Of a DNA stretch of 64,000 bases, positions 8,012-15,220 are shown piece by piece (within the stretch, counting starts at the first letter, position 1; the number at the start of each line of letters is the position of its first letter). The notes under the pieces were generated by a model. It did not search any database, was not told the DNA's origin, and was given only the letters and a program-made list of their open reading frames with translations. The translations under genes and the position numbers were made by a program. This stretch comes from Nocardioides palaemonis (lineage in GTDB: Bacteria > Actinomycetota > Actinomycetes > Propionibacteriales > Nocardioidaceae). Location: assembly GCF_018275325.1 (NCBI RefSeq), contig NZ_JAGVQR010000001.1, forward strand, positions 248,001 to 312,000, in the 5' to 3' direction.

Positions 8012-8409
8012 CCCAGGGCCTCCTCGGGCTCGGCCCGGCGCGAGAGCCGTCGCCCCACGGACGCCGCGGCGAGGCCGGCGGCGAGCGTCACGAGGAGGTA
8101 GAGGCCGGCGATCGCGCCGTGGCCCGAGGCGGCGAGCTCGCGCGTCTGGCCGGCCCAGGCGGACACGGTCGTGAACCCGCCGAGGACGCCCGGTCCCAGG
8201 GTCGCGGCGAGCCGGGGCGAGCGGCGTACGGCGGCCAGCAGGGGCAGCGCGCCGAGGGCGAAGGAGCCCACGACGTTGATGGCGAGGGTGGGCCACGGGA
8301 ACGTCCCGTGGTGGGCGACGACGTCGACCGCGTGGCGCAGCAGGGCTCCGAGCGCACCGCCGGCTGCCACGAGCAGCAGGACGTCGGGGCGCGGACGCCG
8401 GCCGCTCAC
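8008..8409 (-). CDS. crcB: Fluoride exporter subunit CrcB/Fluc (first copy)
   Basis: 133 residues, four predicted helices. Contains LAINVVGSFALGALPLL and GVLGGFTTVSAWAGQT, the Asn-containing and TTxS pore motifs of the Fluc family. It differs enough from the second copy to act as the other half of a heterodimer. GTG 8409 overlaps the stop of the ATPase-domain gene before it (GTGA) and its own stop overlaps the start of the next gene, so three genes form one tightly coupled transcript. No fluoride riboswitch was seen ahead of the operon. Confidence 0.92.
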   Translation of the reverse strand: MSGRRPRPDVLLLVAAGGALGALLRHAVDVVAHHGTFPWPTLAINVVGSFALGALPLLAAVRRSPRLAATLGPGVLGGFTTVSAWAGQTRELAASGHGAIAGLYLLVTLAAGLAAASVGRRLSRRAEPEEALG

Positions 8410-9332
8410 CCGACCTGGCTCGCGGAGTGGTCAGCTGCCGTCCCGCGCCACGGGTGGGCGTCGTCGCCGCCGAGCTGGCCGATCAGCTCGCCCAGCAACC
8501 AGTTGTGGAAGGCGCGCTGATCGGCGGTGCGGGCGAGCGAGAGCAGCCGCTCGGCACGGCAGAACGCGTCGGCCACGTCGAACATCTCGGTCATGGTGAC
8601 GAAGATCGGGGACGCCTCGCGGACCATCGGGAAGGCGAGGTCGACGCTCGGGGTGCCGTGCTCCGCGGCGCGGTGCACCTGGTCGTAGAAGGTGTCGGGG
8701 AACTGTCGCTCGAAGCTGGCGAACATCGAGGTGAGGTCGCCGGCGAGCGGGTAGTCGCTCTGGTGCGACAGCGAGAGCAGCCGCAGCTCGCGCCGCAGCT
8801 CGGCGTACTGGCGGGCGAGGGAGAGGTAGAGCGGGACGTCGACGGACAGCAGCTGCACCTCGAGGGCGGCCTCGCTGCGGGGCTCGGGTGCCGTCCGGTC
8901 GAGGTGGTCGACGACCCAGGTCGCGTCGGAGCTCTCGTGCATCTCGGCGGCGGGCTCGAACCAGACGGTCTTGCCGTCGTCCTCGATGGAGGCACCCCAG
9001 GCGGCAGCGCACTGGGCGACGATCGCCAGGCCCCGCCCGAAGGTCAGCAGCAGGTCGAGGTCGTCGCCGGTGACCGGCGCCGGCGGGACGGGCGGGCTGG
9101 TCGAGCCGTCGGCCACCTCGATGCGCGGGTGGCTGGCCGTGCCGCGCACGCGGACCTTGTAGGGCGCCCTGGCGTGGATGAGCGCGTTGGCGACGAGCTC
9201 GGAGACCCCGAGCTCGGCGCACTCGACGAGGTCGTCCCTGCCCAGCCGCCGGCAGATGTCGGCCACCCAGCGCCGGGCGTCGGCCGCGGCACGCGGCGAC
9301 GACGCCAGGGTCAGCTCGGAGGTCAGCGGCAC
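8406..9332 (-). CDS. RsbW-like ATPase domain fused to uncharacterised domain
   Basis: 308 residues from GTG 9332. Residues about 1-130 are an anti-sigma-factor-type HATPase: CAELGVSELVANALIHA is the N box, and LLTFGRGLAIVAQCAAAWG the G-box region seen in RsbW-like kinases. Residues about 150-300 form a helical domain I cannot place, with the segments VPLYLSLARQYAELRRELRLL and CRAERLLSLARTADQRAFH. The gene is translationally coupled to the two crcB genes. It could be a switch protein controlling an alternative sigma factor or an anti-anti-sigma protein. A SigB-like promoter candidate lies upstream, which would allow autoregulation; both points are inference. Confidence 0.8.
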   Translation of the reverse strand: MPLTSELTLASSPRAAADARRWVADICRRLGRDDLVECAELGVSELVANALIHARAPYKVRVRGTASHPRIEVADGSTSPPVPPAPVTGDDLDLLLTFGRGLAIVAQCAAAWGASIEDDGKTVWFEPAAEMHESSDATWVVDHLDRTAPEPRSEAALEVQLLSVDVPLYLSLARQYAELRRELRLLSLSHQSDYPLAGDLTSMFASFERQFPDTFYDQVHRAAEHGTPSVDLAFPMVREASPIFVTMTEMFDVADAFCRAERLLSLARTADQRAFHNWLLGELIGQLGGDDAHPWRGTAADHSASQVG

Positions 9333-9375
9333 TGGGACTTCTTTCAGGGGGTGTGGGTAGTCCAGTGGGCATTGG

Positions 9376-9401
9376 CTACCCGGCGATCAGGTGGTTCAAA
9401 C
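9376..9401 (-). promoter_or_regulatory. SigB-type promoter candidate for the ATPase-crcB operon
   Basis: On the minus strand GTTT (9401-9398) is followed after 16 bases by GGGTAG (9381-9376), close to the GTTT-N14-16-GGGTAT consensus of actinobacterial stress sigma factors. It is about 45 bases before the GTG. Confidence 0.4.
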
Positions 9402-9538
9402 CTCGAACACACCATAGTTTTCTTCGGGAGTGGGGACAGGGTGTGAGCAAGCAGACGCGTCCATCATTTCGCCACCTGGGGGTCTCCGGGAGGAGAATGG
9501 ACGACGTCCTGACCGCACCTATGACCCTAGGAGCACTC

Positions 9539-11008
9539 GTGACCCAGACGCAGGCAACTCGCCACAAGGTCGTGGTGATCGGTTCGGGATTCGGTGGACT
9601 CTTCGGCACCAAGGCGCTGCGCCGTGCCGACGTCGACGTCACCGTGGTCGCCAAGACCACCCACCACCTCTTCCAGCCGCTGCTCTACCAGGTGGCGACC
9701 GGCATCCTCTCCGAGGGCGAGATCGCCCCGCCGACCCGCGAGGTGCTGAGCAACCAGGACAACGCGAAGGTCCTGCTCGGCGAGGTCGTCGACATCGACC
9801 TCGAGGCGCGCACCGTGACCTCGCGCGTGCTGGGCCGCGACACGGTCACGTCGTACGACTCGCTGCTCGTCGCCGCCGGCGCCAGCCAGTCCTACTTCGG
9901 CAACGACCACTTCGCCGAGTTCGCCCCGGGCATGAAGAGCATCGACGACGCCCTCGAGCTGCGCGGCCGGATCTTCGGCGCCTTCGAGATGGCCGAGCTC
10001 GGCGCGAGCCGCGGCGACGACGTCGACCACCTGCTGACCTTCGTCGTCGTCGGCGCCGGCCCCACCGGTGTGGAGATGGCCGGCCAGATCGCCGAGCTCG
10101 CGCACCACACCCTGCGCAAGGACTTCCGTGCGATCAACACCCGCCAGGCCCGCGTCGTGCTCGTCGACGCCGCCCCGCAGGTGCTGCCGCCGTTCGGTGC
10201 CAAGCTCGGCGAGAAGGCCCAGCGCGAGCTGGAGAAGCTCGGCGTCGAGGTGATGCTCGGCGGCATGGTCACCGAGGTCGACGAGCGTGGGCTCGAGGTC
10301 AAGTTCAAGGACGGCCGGGTCGAGCGCATCAACTCGGTCGCCAAGATCTGGGCGGCCGGCGTGCAGGCCAACCCGCTCGGCAAGACGCTGTCGGAGCAGA
10401 CCGGCGCTCCGCTGGACCGGGCCGGCCGGATCGCGGTCAACCCCGACCTCACGCTCCCCGGGCACCCCGAGGTGTTCGTCGTCGGCGACATGATCGCCCT
10501 CGACAACCTCCCGGGCGTCGCGCAGGTGGCGATCCAGGGGGCGAAGTACGCCGCCAAGGAGATCCGCAACCGGGTCGAGAACAAGCCCCCGCAGGGCCCC
10601 TTCAAGTACTTCGACAAGGGCTCGATGGCGATCATCAGCCGCTTCCGCGCGGTCGCCATGGTCGGCAAGCTGCGGATCACGGGCATCGCGGCCTGGCTGA
10701 TGTGGCTCGGCGTGCACCTCGTCTACCTCACCGGCTTCAAGAACCAGGTCTCCGCGCTGATGCGCTGGGCGATCACCTTCGTCAGCAACAACCGCTCCGA
10801 GCGCACCACCACCGAGCAGCAGATCTTCGCCCGGGCCGCGCTCGCGCGCCTGCGTCGCGGTGCGGCGGACCTGGTCTCCGACCCGGGGATGTACGACGCC
10901 ACGCGGGCGATGATGGAGGAGACCCGTCGTCAGGAGCTCGAGGCGGCAGCGGCCCGCGAGGCCGAGCTGACCGACTCCGGCGCGCGCGGGGTGCACGCGG
11001 ACCACTGA
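9539..11008 (+). CDS. ndh: Type II NADH dehydrogenase (NADH:quinone oxidoreductase)
   Basis: 489 residues from GTG 9539, which has AGGAGC 5 bases upstream; an ATG at 9521 is possible but has no good site. The FAD motif is VVVIGSGFGGLFGTKAL and the NAD motif FVVVGAGPTGVEMAGQI. The conserved HLFQPLLYQVATGILSEGEIA stretch appears here in shorter pieces (HHLFQPLLYQVATG and ILSEGEIAPP) and VFVVGDMIALD is the second FAD contact. The hydrophobic tail near ITGIAAWLMWLGVHLVYLTGF anchors it on the inner face of the membrane. It transfers electrons from NADH to menaquinone without proton pumping. Its last 79 bases overlap the 3' end of the convergent copC gene. Confidence 0.95.
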   Translation: MTQTQATRHKVVVIGSGFGGLFGTKALRRADVDVTVVAKTTHHLFQPLLYQVATGILSEGEIAPPTREVLSNQDNAKVLLGEVVDIDLEARTVTSRVLGRDTVTSYDSLLVAAGASQSYFGNDHFAEFAPGMKSIDDALELRGRIFGAFEMAELGASRGDDVDHLLTFVVVGAGPTGVEMAGQIAELAHHTLRKDFRAINTRQARVVLVDAAPQVLPPFGAKLGEKAQRELEKLGVEVMLGGMVTEVDERGLEVKFKDGRVERINSVAKIWAAGVQANPLGKTLSEQTGAPLDRAGRIAVNPDLTLPGHPEVFVVGDMIALDNLPGVAQVAIQGAKYAAKEIRNRVENKPPQGPFKYFDKGSMAIISRFRAVAMVGKLRITGIAAWLMWLGVHLVYLTGFKNQVSALMRWAITFVSNNRSERTTTEQQIFARAALARLRRGAADLVSDPGMYDATRAMMEETRRQELEAAAAREAELTDSGARGVHADH

Positions 11009-11541
11009 GCCGCGCGTCGGCGCCGGACGGCGTGCAGCCCGGCGAGGAGCGCGAGCAGCAGGACCGTGCCGACGAGCCACGGGAGCGCGCCGGGACCGCT
11101 CGGCGCAGGCTCGGTCGGCGGCACGGCCGGGAGGGCGGTCGCGGTGCCGGCCCCGGAGGCGACCGCGAAGCGCAGCCCGCCGGTGACGACGTGCCCGTCG
11201 GCGGCCACCACCCGGTAGGAGACGGCGTGCTCGCCGGTCGCCGCGAGCCGGACGCCGACCCGCACGAGGGCGCCGTCGACCACGGTCGGCCCGTGGGTCG
11301 CCTCGCGGCCGTCGGGGCCGACGACCGAGACCGCCGCGGTCCCGGGCACGACCTCCCCGGCGAAGGACAGCATCAGTGCGTCGGTCTCGACGGAGACCGC
11401 CTCCCCGGCGGCGGGTGAGCTGCCGAGCAGGTCGGTGTGGGCACGGGCGGGGCCGGCCGTCAGCACCAGCCCGAGCACGGGTCCCAGCAGCAGGGCGAGC
11501 CAGGTGCGGGCGACGGTGCGGAGCGTCATGGCGTTCCTCAT
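10930..11541 (-). CDS. copC: Copper resistance protein CopC, membrane-anchored
   Basis: 203 residues from ATG 11541, which overlaps the stop of the upstream regulator (ATGA). A signal peptide ends at PARA before the mature start HTDLLGSSPAAGEAV; that first histidine is the N-terminal copper(II) ligand of the CopC fold. The region up to about residue 130 (YRVVAADGHVVTGGLRFAV, with the DxH ligands) is the CopC/YobA domain, then a Pro/Ser linker and one membrane helix LPWLVGTVLLLALLAGL. It binds copper outside the membrane. The stop codon lies inside the 3' end of ndh on the other strand, an unusual overlap. Translational coupling to a two-component regulator suggests shared control. Confidence 0.9.
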   Translation of the reverse strand: MRNAMTLRTVARTWLALLLGPVLGLVLTAGPARAHTDLLGSSPAAGEAVSVETDALMLSFAGEVVPGTAAVSVVGPDGREATHGPTVVDGALVRVGVRLAATGEHAVSYRVVAADGHVVTGGLRFAVASGAGTATALPAVPPTEPAPSGPGALPWLVGTVLLLALLAGLHAVRRRRAAQWSACTPRAPESVSSASRAAAASSS

Positions 11542-11975
11542 CCCTCGAGGAGCGCCCGGGCGGCCGCGGCGATCGGCCGTCGCCCCTCGCCGACGGCCCT
11601 GATGCTCGCCAGCAGATGGTCGAGCGGGTCCTCCTTGAGGAGGTATCCCCTGGCGCCGGCCTCCAGCGCGGCCACGACCAGGCCGCGGGTGCACGCCCCG
11701 GTGAGCACCGCCACCCGCACGTGCGGGTGGCGGAGGGTGAGCTGGCGGGTCGCCTCGATGCCGTCCATGCCGGGGAGGTCGAGATCCATCAGCACCACGT
11801 CGGGCCGCAGGTCGGCGACCGCCGTGAGGGCCGACTCGGCGTCCGGCGAGGCCCCCACGACCAGCAGGTCGGGCTCGGCGTCGAGGGCGAGCTCGAGCAC
11901 CTGGCGCAGGATCTGGTGGTCGTCCACGAGCAGCACCCGGAGGGTCGCTCGGGCCTGGTCGAGGAGGGCGGGCAT
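11538..11975 (-). CDS. Response regulator, receiver domain only
   Basis: 145 residues. Receiver domain with LLVDDHQILRQVLELAL, phosphoacceptor Asp in DVVLMDLDLPGMDG, and the Lys in YLLKEDPLDHLL. The receiver is of NarL type, but the HTH output domain is missing; the protein ends shortly after the last helix (RRPIAAAARALLEG). It follows the histidine kinase with a 4-base gap and couples into copC. Either a truncated NarL protein or a genuine single-domain relay protein; the absence of a frameshifted HTH remnant downstream favours the latter. Confidence 0.88.
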   Translation of the reverse strand: MPALLDQARATLRVLLVDDHQILRQVLELALDAEPDLLVVGASPDAESALTAVADLRPDVVLMDLDLPGMDGIEATRQLTLRHPHVRVAVLTGACTRGLVVAALEAGARGYLLKEDPLDHLLASIRAVGEGRRPIAAAARALLEG

Positions 11976-11979
11976 GACG

Positions 11980-13374
11980 TCAGGGTGTCGGGGCCACCTT
12001 GGGGAATGCTCGGGCCGGTGCCGGACGCCCGGCACCGGCGAGGCTGAGGGGCAGCCGCACGCACAGGACGGTGCCGCTCCGACCGCCGATCTCGAGGTCG
12101 AGCCGACCTCCGGCGTCGGCGACCGCGTCGGCCAGCAGCCGCAGACCGAGGTGCCCCTCGTCGGCGGTCGCGGTCCGGCCCGCGGCCGCGGTGCCGTCGT
12201 CGCGGACCCGCACCTCGAGGGTCGCCGCAGCGAGCGTGACCTCGATCCACAGTCGCGTCGCGTGCGCGTGCTTGACCACGTTGCGCACGCCCTCGCGCGC
12301 CGCCCGGTAGGCGAGCCGGGCGGTCTCCGGTGGCAGCGCCAGGCCGGGTGGCACGCTGACCTCGACGGCCAGCCCGGCAGCACCACCGTCGATCGCCGCG
12401 AGCTCGCGCAGCGCGTCGCCGAAGCCCTCGTCCTCGAGGTCGGGCGGATACAGGTCGGTCATCATCGTGCGCAGCGACGCCACGTCGCCCCGCAGGACCG
12501 TCCCGGCCCGGTCCAGCATCTCGCCTGCACGCACCAGGTCGCCGTCGGCCCGCAGCTCCTTGCGCACGGTCGGCAGCAGGTAGCCGACACCGGACAGGTC
12601 CTGGATGACGCCGTCGTGGAGGTCGTGGGCGATCCGGCGGCGCTCGAGGTCGGCCGCCTCGAGCGCGCGCTGGACCAGCACGGTGCGCTCGGCCTGCGCC
12701 CGCTCCACGCGTAGGGCGAGGGAGTAGGCGAGCGGCAGGACGACGAGGAGGAAGACCAGCAGCGTGCCGAGCATCAGGGGCACGAAGGACCGCTCGATCT
12801 CACGCGCGTGCTGGTGCATGTCCTCGGTCGTGAGGTACGACTCGACCACCACCGGTCGGCCGTCGGCGTCCGTGGCGCCGGCGTAGACCTCGAGCATCTC
12901 GTCGGCGTCCTGCTCGGTGACGTTCTCGGCGCGGTCGAGGTCGGAGACCTCCGCCCATGCCTCGTGGGTGCCGAAGAGCGCCGCCAGCTGGGGCTCCATC
13001 TCGAACACCCGGCCGACGAGGTCGCCGCTGTCGGTCCAGAGGATGCGCCCGTCCTCGTCCCAGATCTTCACGCGCTGCACGCTGCCGTCGCGCATCCGGT
13101 TGTCCATCACCGTGTCGAGCAGGTCGGCTGCCCCGGGCTCGCCGTCGCGCAGCGACTCGGTGACCATCGGTGCGGCCAGCCGGTTGGCGAGGTTGGCCGC
13201 CTGCTGCCGACCGTCCTCGAGCGCGCGCTGGCGAGCGATCTGGTCGGCGACGAGCAGCGTCGTCAGCGACAGCACGACGACGGCGAGCACCGCCGACGCG
13301 GTGAACCGGACGAGTGCCCGGCGCAGCACCCCGGACGAGGGCGCGGATCGCTCGGACCGGCGTCGGACCCTCAC
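11980..13374 (-). CDS. NarL-type membrane sensor histidine kinase
   Basis: 464 residues from GTG 13374 (GTGA overlap with the upstream regulator stop). One helix near residues 18-38 (LVRFTASAVLAVVVLSL), an extracytoplasmic sensor of about 150 residues containing VQRVKIWDEDGRILWTDSG, a second helix VPLMLGTLLVFLLVVLPLAY, then HisKA_3 with LERRRIAHDLHDGVIQDLSG (catalytic His) and a HATPase domain with AAREGVRNVVKHA and EGHLGLRLLADAV. It senses something outside the cell and should phosphorylate one or both flanking regulators. The nearby copper genes suggest metal or envelope stress, but no ligand residues prove it. Confidence 0.92.
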   Translation of the reverse strand: MRVRRRSERSAPSSGVLRRALVRFTASAVLAVVVLSLTTLLVADQIARQRALEDGRQQAANLANRLAAPMVTESLRDGEPGAADLLDTVMDNRMRDGSVQRVKIWDEDGRILWTDSGDLVGRVFEMEPQLAALFGTHEAWAEVSDLDRAENVTEQDADEMLEVYAGATDADGRPVVVESYLTTEDMHQHAREIERSFVPLMLGTLLVFLLVVLPLAYSLALRVERAQAERTVLVQRALEAADLERRRIAHDLHDGVIQDLSGVGYLLPTVRKELRADGDLVRAGEMLDRAGTVLRGDVASLRTMMTDLYPPDLEDEGFGDALRELAAIDGGAAGLAVEVSVPPGLALPPETARLAYRAAREGVRNVVKHAHATRLWIEVTLAAATLEVRVRDDGTAAAGRTATADEGHLGLRLLADAVADAGGRLDLEIGGRSGTVLCVRLPLSLAGAGRPAPARAFPKVAPTP

Positions 13375-14027
13375 GGCACGATCCCTGCGGAGCGGGCGGC
13401 GGCCACCGCCTCGAGCTGGGAGTGGGCGTGCAGCTTGTGCAGGAGGCTCTTCACGTAGCCACGGCAGGTGTGCACCGAGATGTTCAGCTCGCGGGAGATG
13501 GAGCGTACGTCGCGGCCCGCCGCCAGCAGCCTGATCACCCGCTCCTCCTGCGGGGTCAGCGACGGTCGCTCGACCGGTGCGCTCTCGTCGGGGCCGTCGA
13601 GGACCAGCGTCCGCAGGAGCGCCGGCGCGACGACGAGGCCGTCGCCCGGCGGCCCCACCAGCACCTCCCGGAGGTCCTCGAACGCGCCGTCCTTGGGCAG
13701 GAGGGCGCTGGCCCCGGCGGCGGCGGCATTGCGCAGCACCACGGGGCCGGGCTCGGCGGTCAGCACCACGACCCGGAGCAGCGGATGTCGTGCCACCAGC
13801 TCGCGGGTGAGGCTGAGGCCGTCGTCGGTGCCGAGCCGGACGTCCATGATCACGATGTCGGGCCGCAGGTCCTCGGTCATCGCCCGCGCGCCCGCAGCGT
13901 CGTGCGCAGCGCCGACGCACTCGAGGTCGTCGTCGGCCGCGATGGCCATGCAGACCAGGTCGGTGAAGGTGCGGTGGTCGTCGACGACGAGCACTCGTGT
14001 GCGCTCCGTCCCCTCCACCTCGGACAT
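13371..14027 (-). CDS. LuxR/NarL-family response regulator
   Basis: 218 residues from ATG 14027, with GGGGGAG 8 bases upstream; longer starts lack a site. Receiver: VLVVDDHRTFTDLVC, Asp in DIVIMDVRLGTDDG, Lys in ASALLPKDGAFEDL. Output: LTPQEERVIRLLAAGRDVRS leading into ISRELNISVHTCRGYVKSLL, the LuxR-type HTH. First gene of the regulator-kinase-regulator-copC transcript, with all junctions overlapping or within 4 bases. It is the DNA-binding arm of the system; target unknown. Confidence 0.93.
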   Translation of the reverse strand: MSEVEGTERTRVLVVDDHRTFTDLVCMAIAADDDLECVGAAHDAAGARAMTEDLRPDIVIMDVRLGTDDGLSLTRELVARHPLLRVVVLTAEPGPVVLRNAAAAGASALLPKDGAFEDLREVLVGPPGDGLVVAPALLRTLVLDGPDESAPVERPSLTPQEERVIRLLAAGRDVRSISRELNISVHTCRGYVKSLLHKLHAHSQLEAVAAARSAGIVP

Positions 14028-14151
14028 CGGCCGGCTCCCCCGTGCGCGGGGCGGCGACAATCCGGGCCGAGAGCCACCCTGCATCCCACGGTAGGACCAG
14101 GACACGGCCCTCGTCTGCGCCTTCTCCCCGCGATGCCCAAATCTGAGGAGG

Positions 14152-15042
14152 TCACCCGGTGGGGGCGAGCTCGGCGGCGAACTCCTCCAGCGCCTGGGAC
14201 ATCCGGTCGCGCGCCCGGGAGGGCATCCCGCCGACCGCCTGCCGCAGCAGGTCGACGAGCGTGGCGACCTCGGCGGTGAGGTCCGGCAGGGCGGCGGACT
14301 CCTCGTCGGAGCGCAGCATCGCGACGTAGAGGTCGCGGCTCGCCGCGGACGGGCTCGAGCCGAGCTCCCGGTCGAGCGACTCGCGCAGGTGCAGGTAGCA
14401 CCGCAGCGCCTCGCCGCGTCGGCCGTCGGCCTGCAGGGCGCGCATCAGGACCCGGCACGCCGTCTCCCCGAGCTCGTCCTGGGCCACCGCGAGCCTGGCC
14501 TGCTGCACGGCCTCGGCGTGGCGGCCGAAGGCCAGCGCGTGCTCCGCGGCCCGGGTCGCGACCCCGGCGAGCTCGACCCGGAAGTCGTCGCGGGCGTCGG
14601 CCGCCCACCCGGCGTAGGCCTCGCTGGCGAGGAGCTCACCGCGGACGAGGGAGGTCGCGCGACGCAGCAGGACGAGGGCGTCCTCGGGCGTGGCGTCGGT
14701 GGCGGCCTGGGTGAGCGTGCGGAAGCGGCGGACGTCGACGTCGACGACCTCGGGGTCGAGGACGTAGCCGTGCATGACGGTGCGGATCGCCGCCCGGTCG
14801 CCCGTGACGCGCGCCAGCGAACGGCGCAGCACGCAGACGTAGCTCTCGAGGGTGCTGAGGTAGGAGCGCGGCGGGTGGTCCTCCCACAGCAGCCCGGCGA
14901 GCCGGTCCTTGGAGACCGGGCCGGTGCTCAGGGCGAGGATGGCGAGGATCTGGCGTGGCTTCACGCCGCCGAGGTCGGCGCCGAGCGGTGCGCCGTCCGC
15001 GGAGCGGAGCGAGGTCTCGCCGAAGAGGTCGAGCTGGATCAT
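14152..15042 (-). CDS. SARP-family transcriptional activator (BTAD)
   Basis: 296 residues from ATG 15042, with a GGGGGGA site. Residues 1-95 are an OmpR-type winged helix (KPRQILAILALSTGPVSKD, then YLSTLESYVCVLRRSL), followed by the bacterial transcriptional activation domain of helical repeats (about 100-245, e.g. GRRGEALRCYLHLRESLDRE). There is no ATPase or further C-terminal domain, so it is a small SARP. SARPs usually activate secondary-metabolism genes, though many control ordinary loci. It is divergent from the copD-ctaG fusion, 178 bases away, and may regulate it. Confidence 0.9.
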   Translation of the reverse strand: MIQLDLFGETSLRSADGAPLGADLGGVKPRQILAILALSTGPVSKDRLAGLLWEDHPPRSYLSTLESYVCVLRRSLARVTGDRAAIRTVMHGYVLDPEVVDVDVRRFRTLTQAATDATPEDALVLLRRATSLVRGELLASEAYAGWAADARDDFRVELAGVATRAAEHALAFGRHAEAVQQARLAVAQDELGETACRVLMRALQADGRRGEALRCYLHLRESLDRELGSSPSAASRDLYVAMLRSDEESAALPDLTAEVATLVDLLRQAVGGMPSRARDRMSQALEEFAAELAPTG

Positions 15043-15220
15043 GTGTGTCCCCCCACTGGACGTGTCGCCGGGAACCCCTCCCGACTCCCTCATCGTGGGC
15101 GAACGGCCGCCGACCCGGCAGCCGCCGTTGAGGGGGCGCCACACCCCCGCGGGTGAGGGGGTGCGCTAGACCGGCACAGCCCCCAGAATTCCCCAAGCCC
15201 GCTGCTGGAGGCTGCCCCGC

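Noticed and set aside
9333..9538. A fluoride riboswitch expected upstream of the crcB operon
   Set aside because: I could not fold the conserved fluoride-aptamer pseudoknot in this region or in the short overlaps between the genes.
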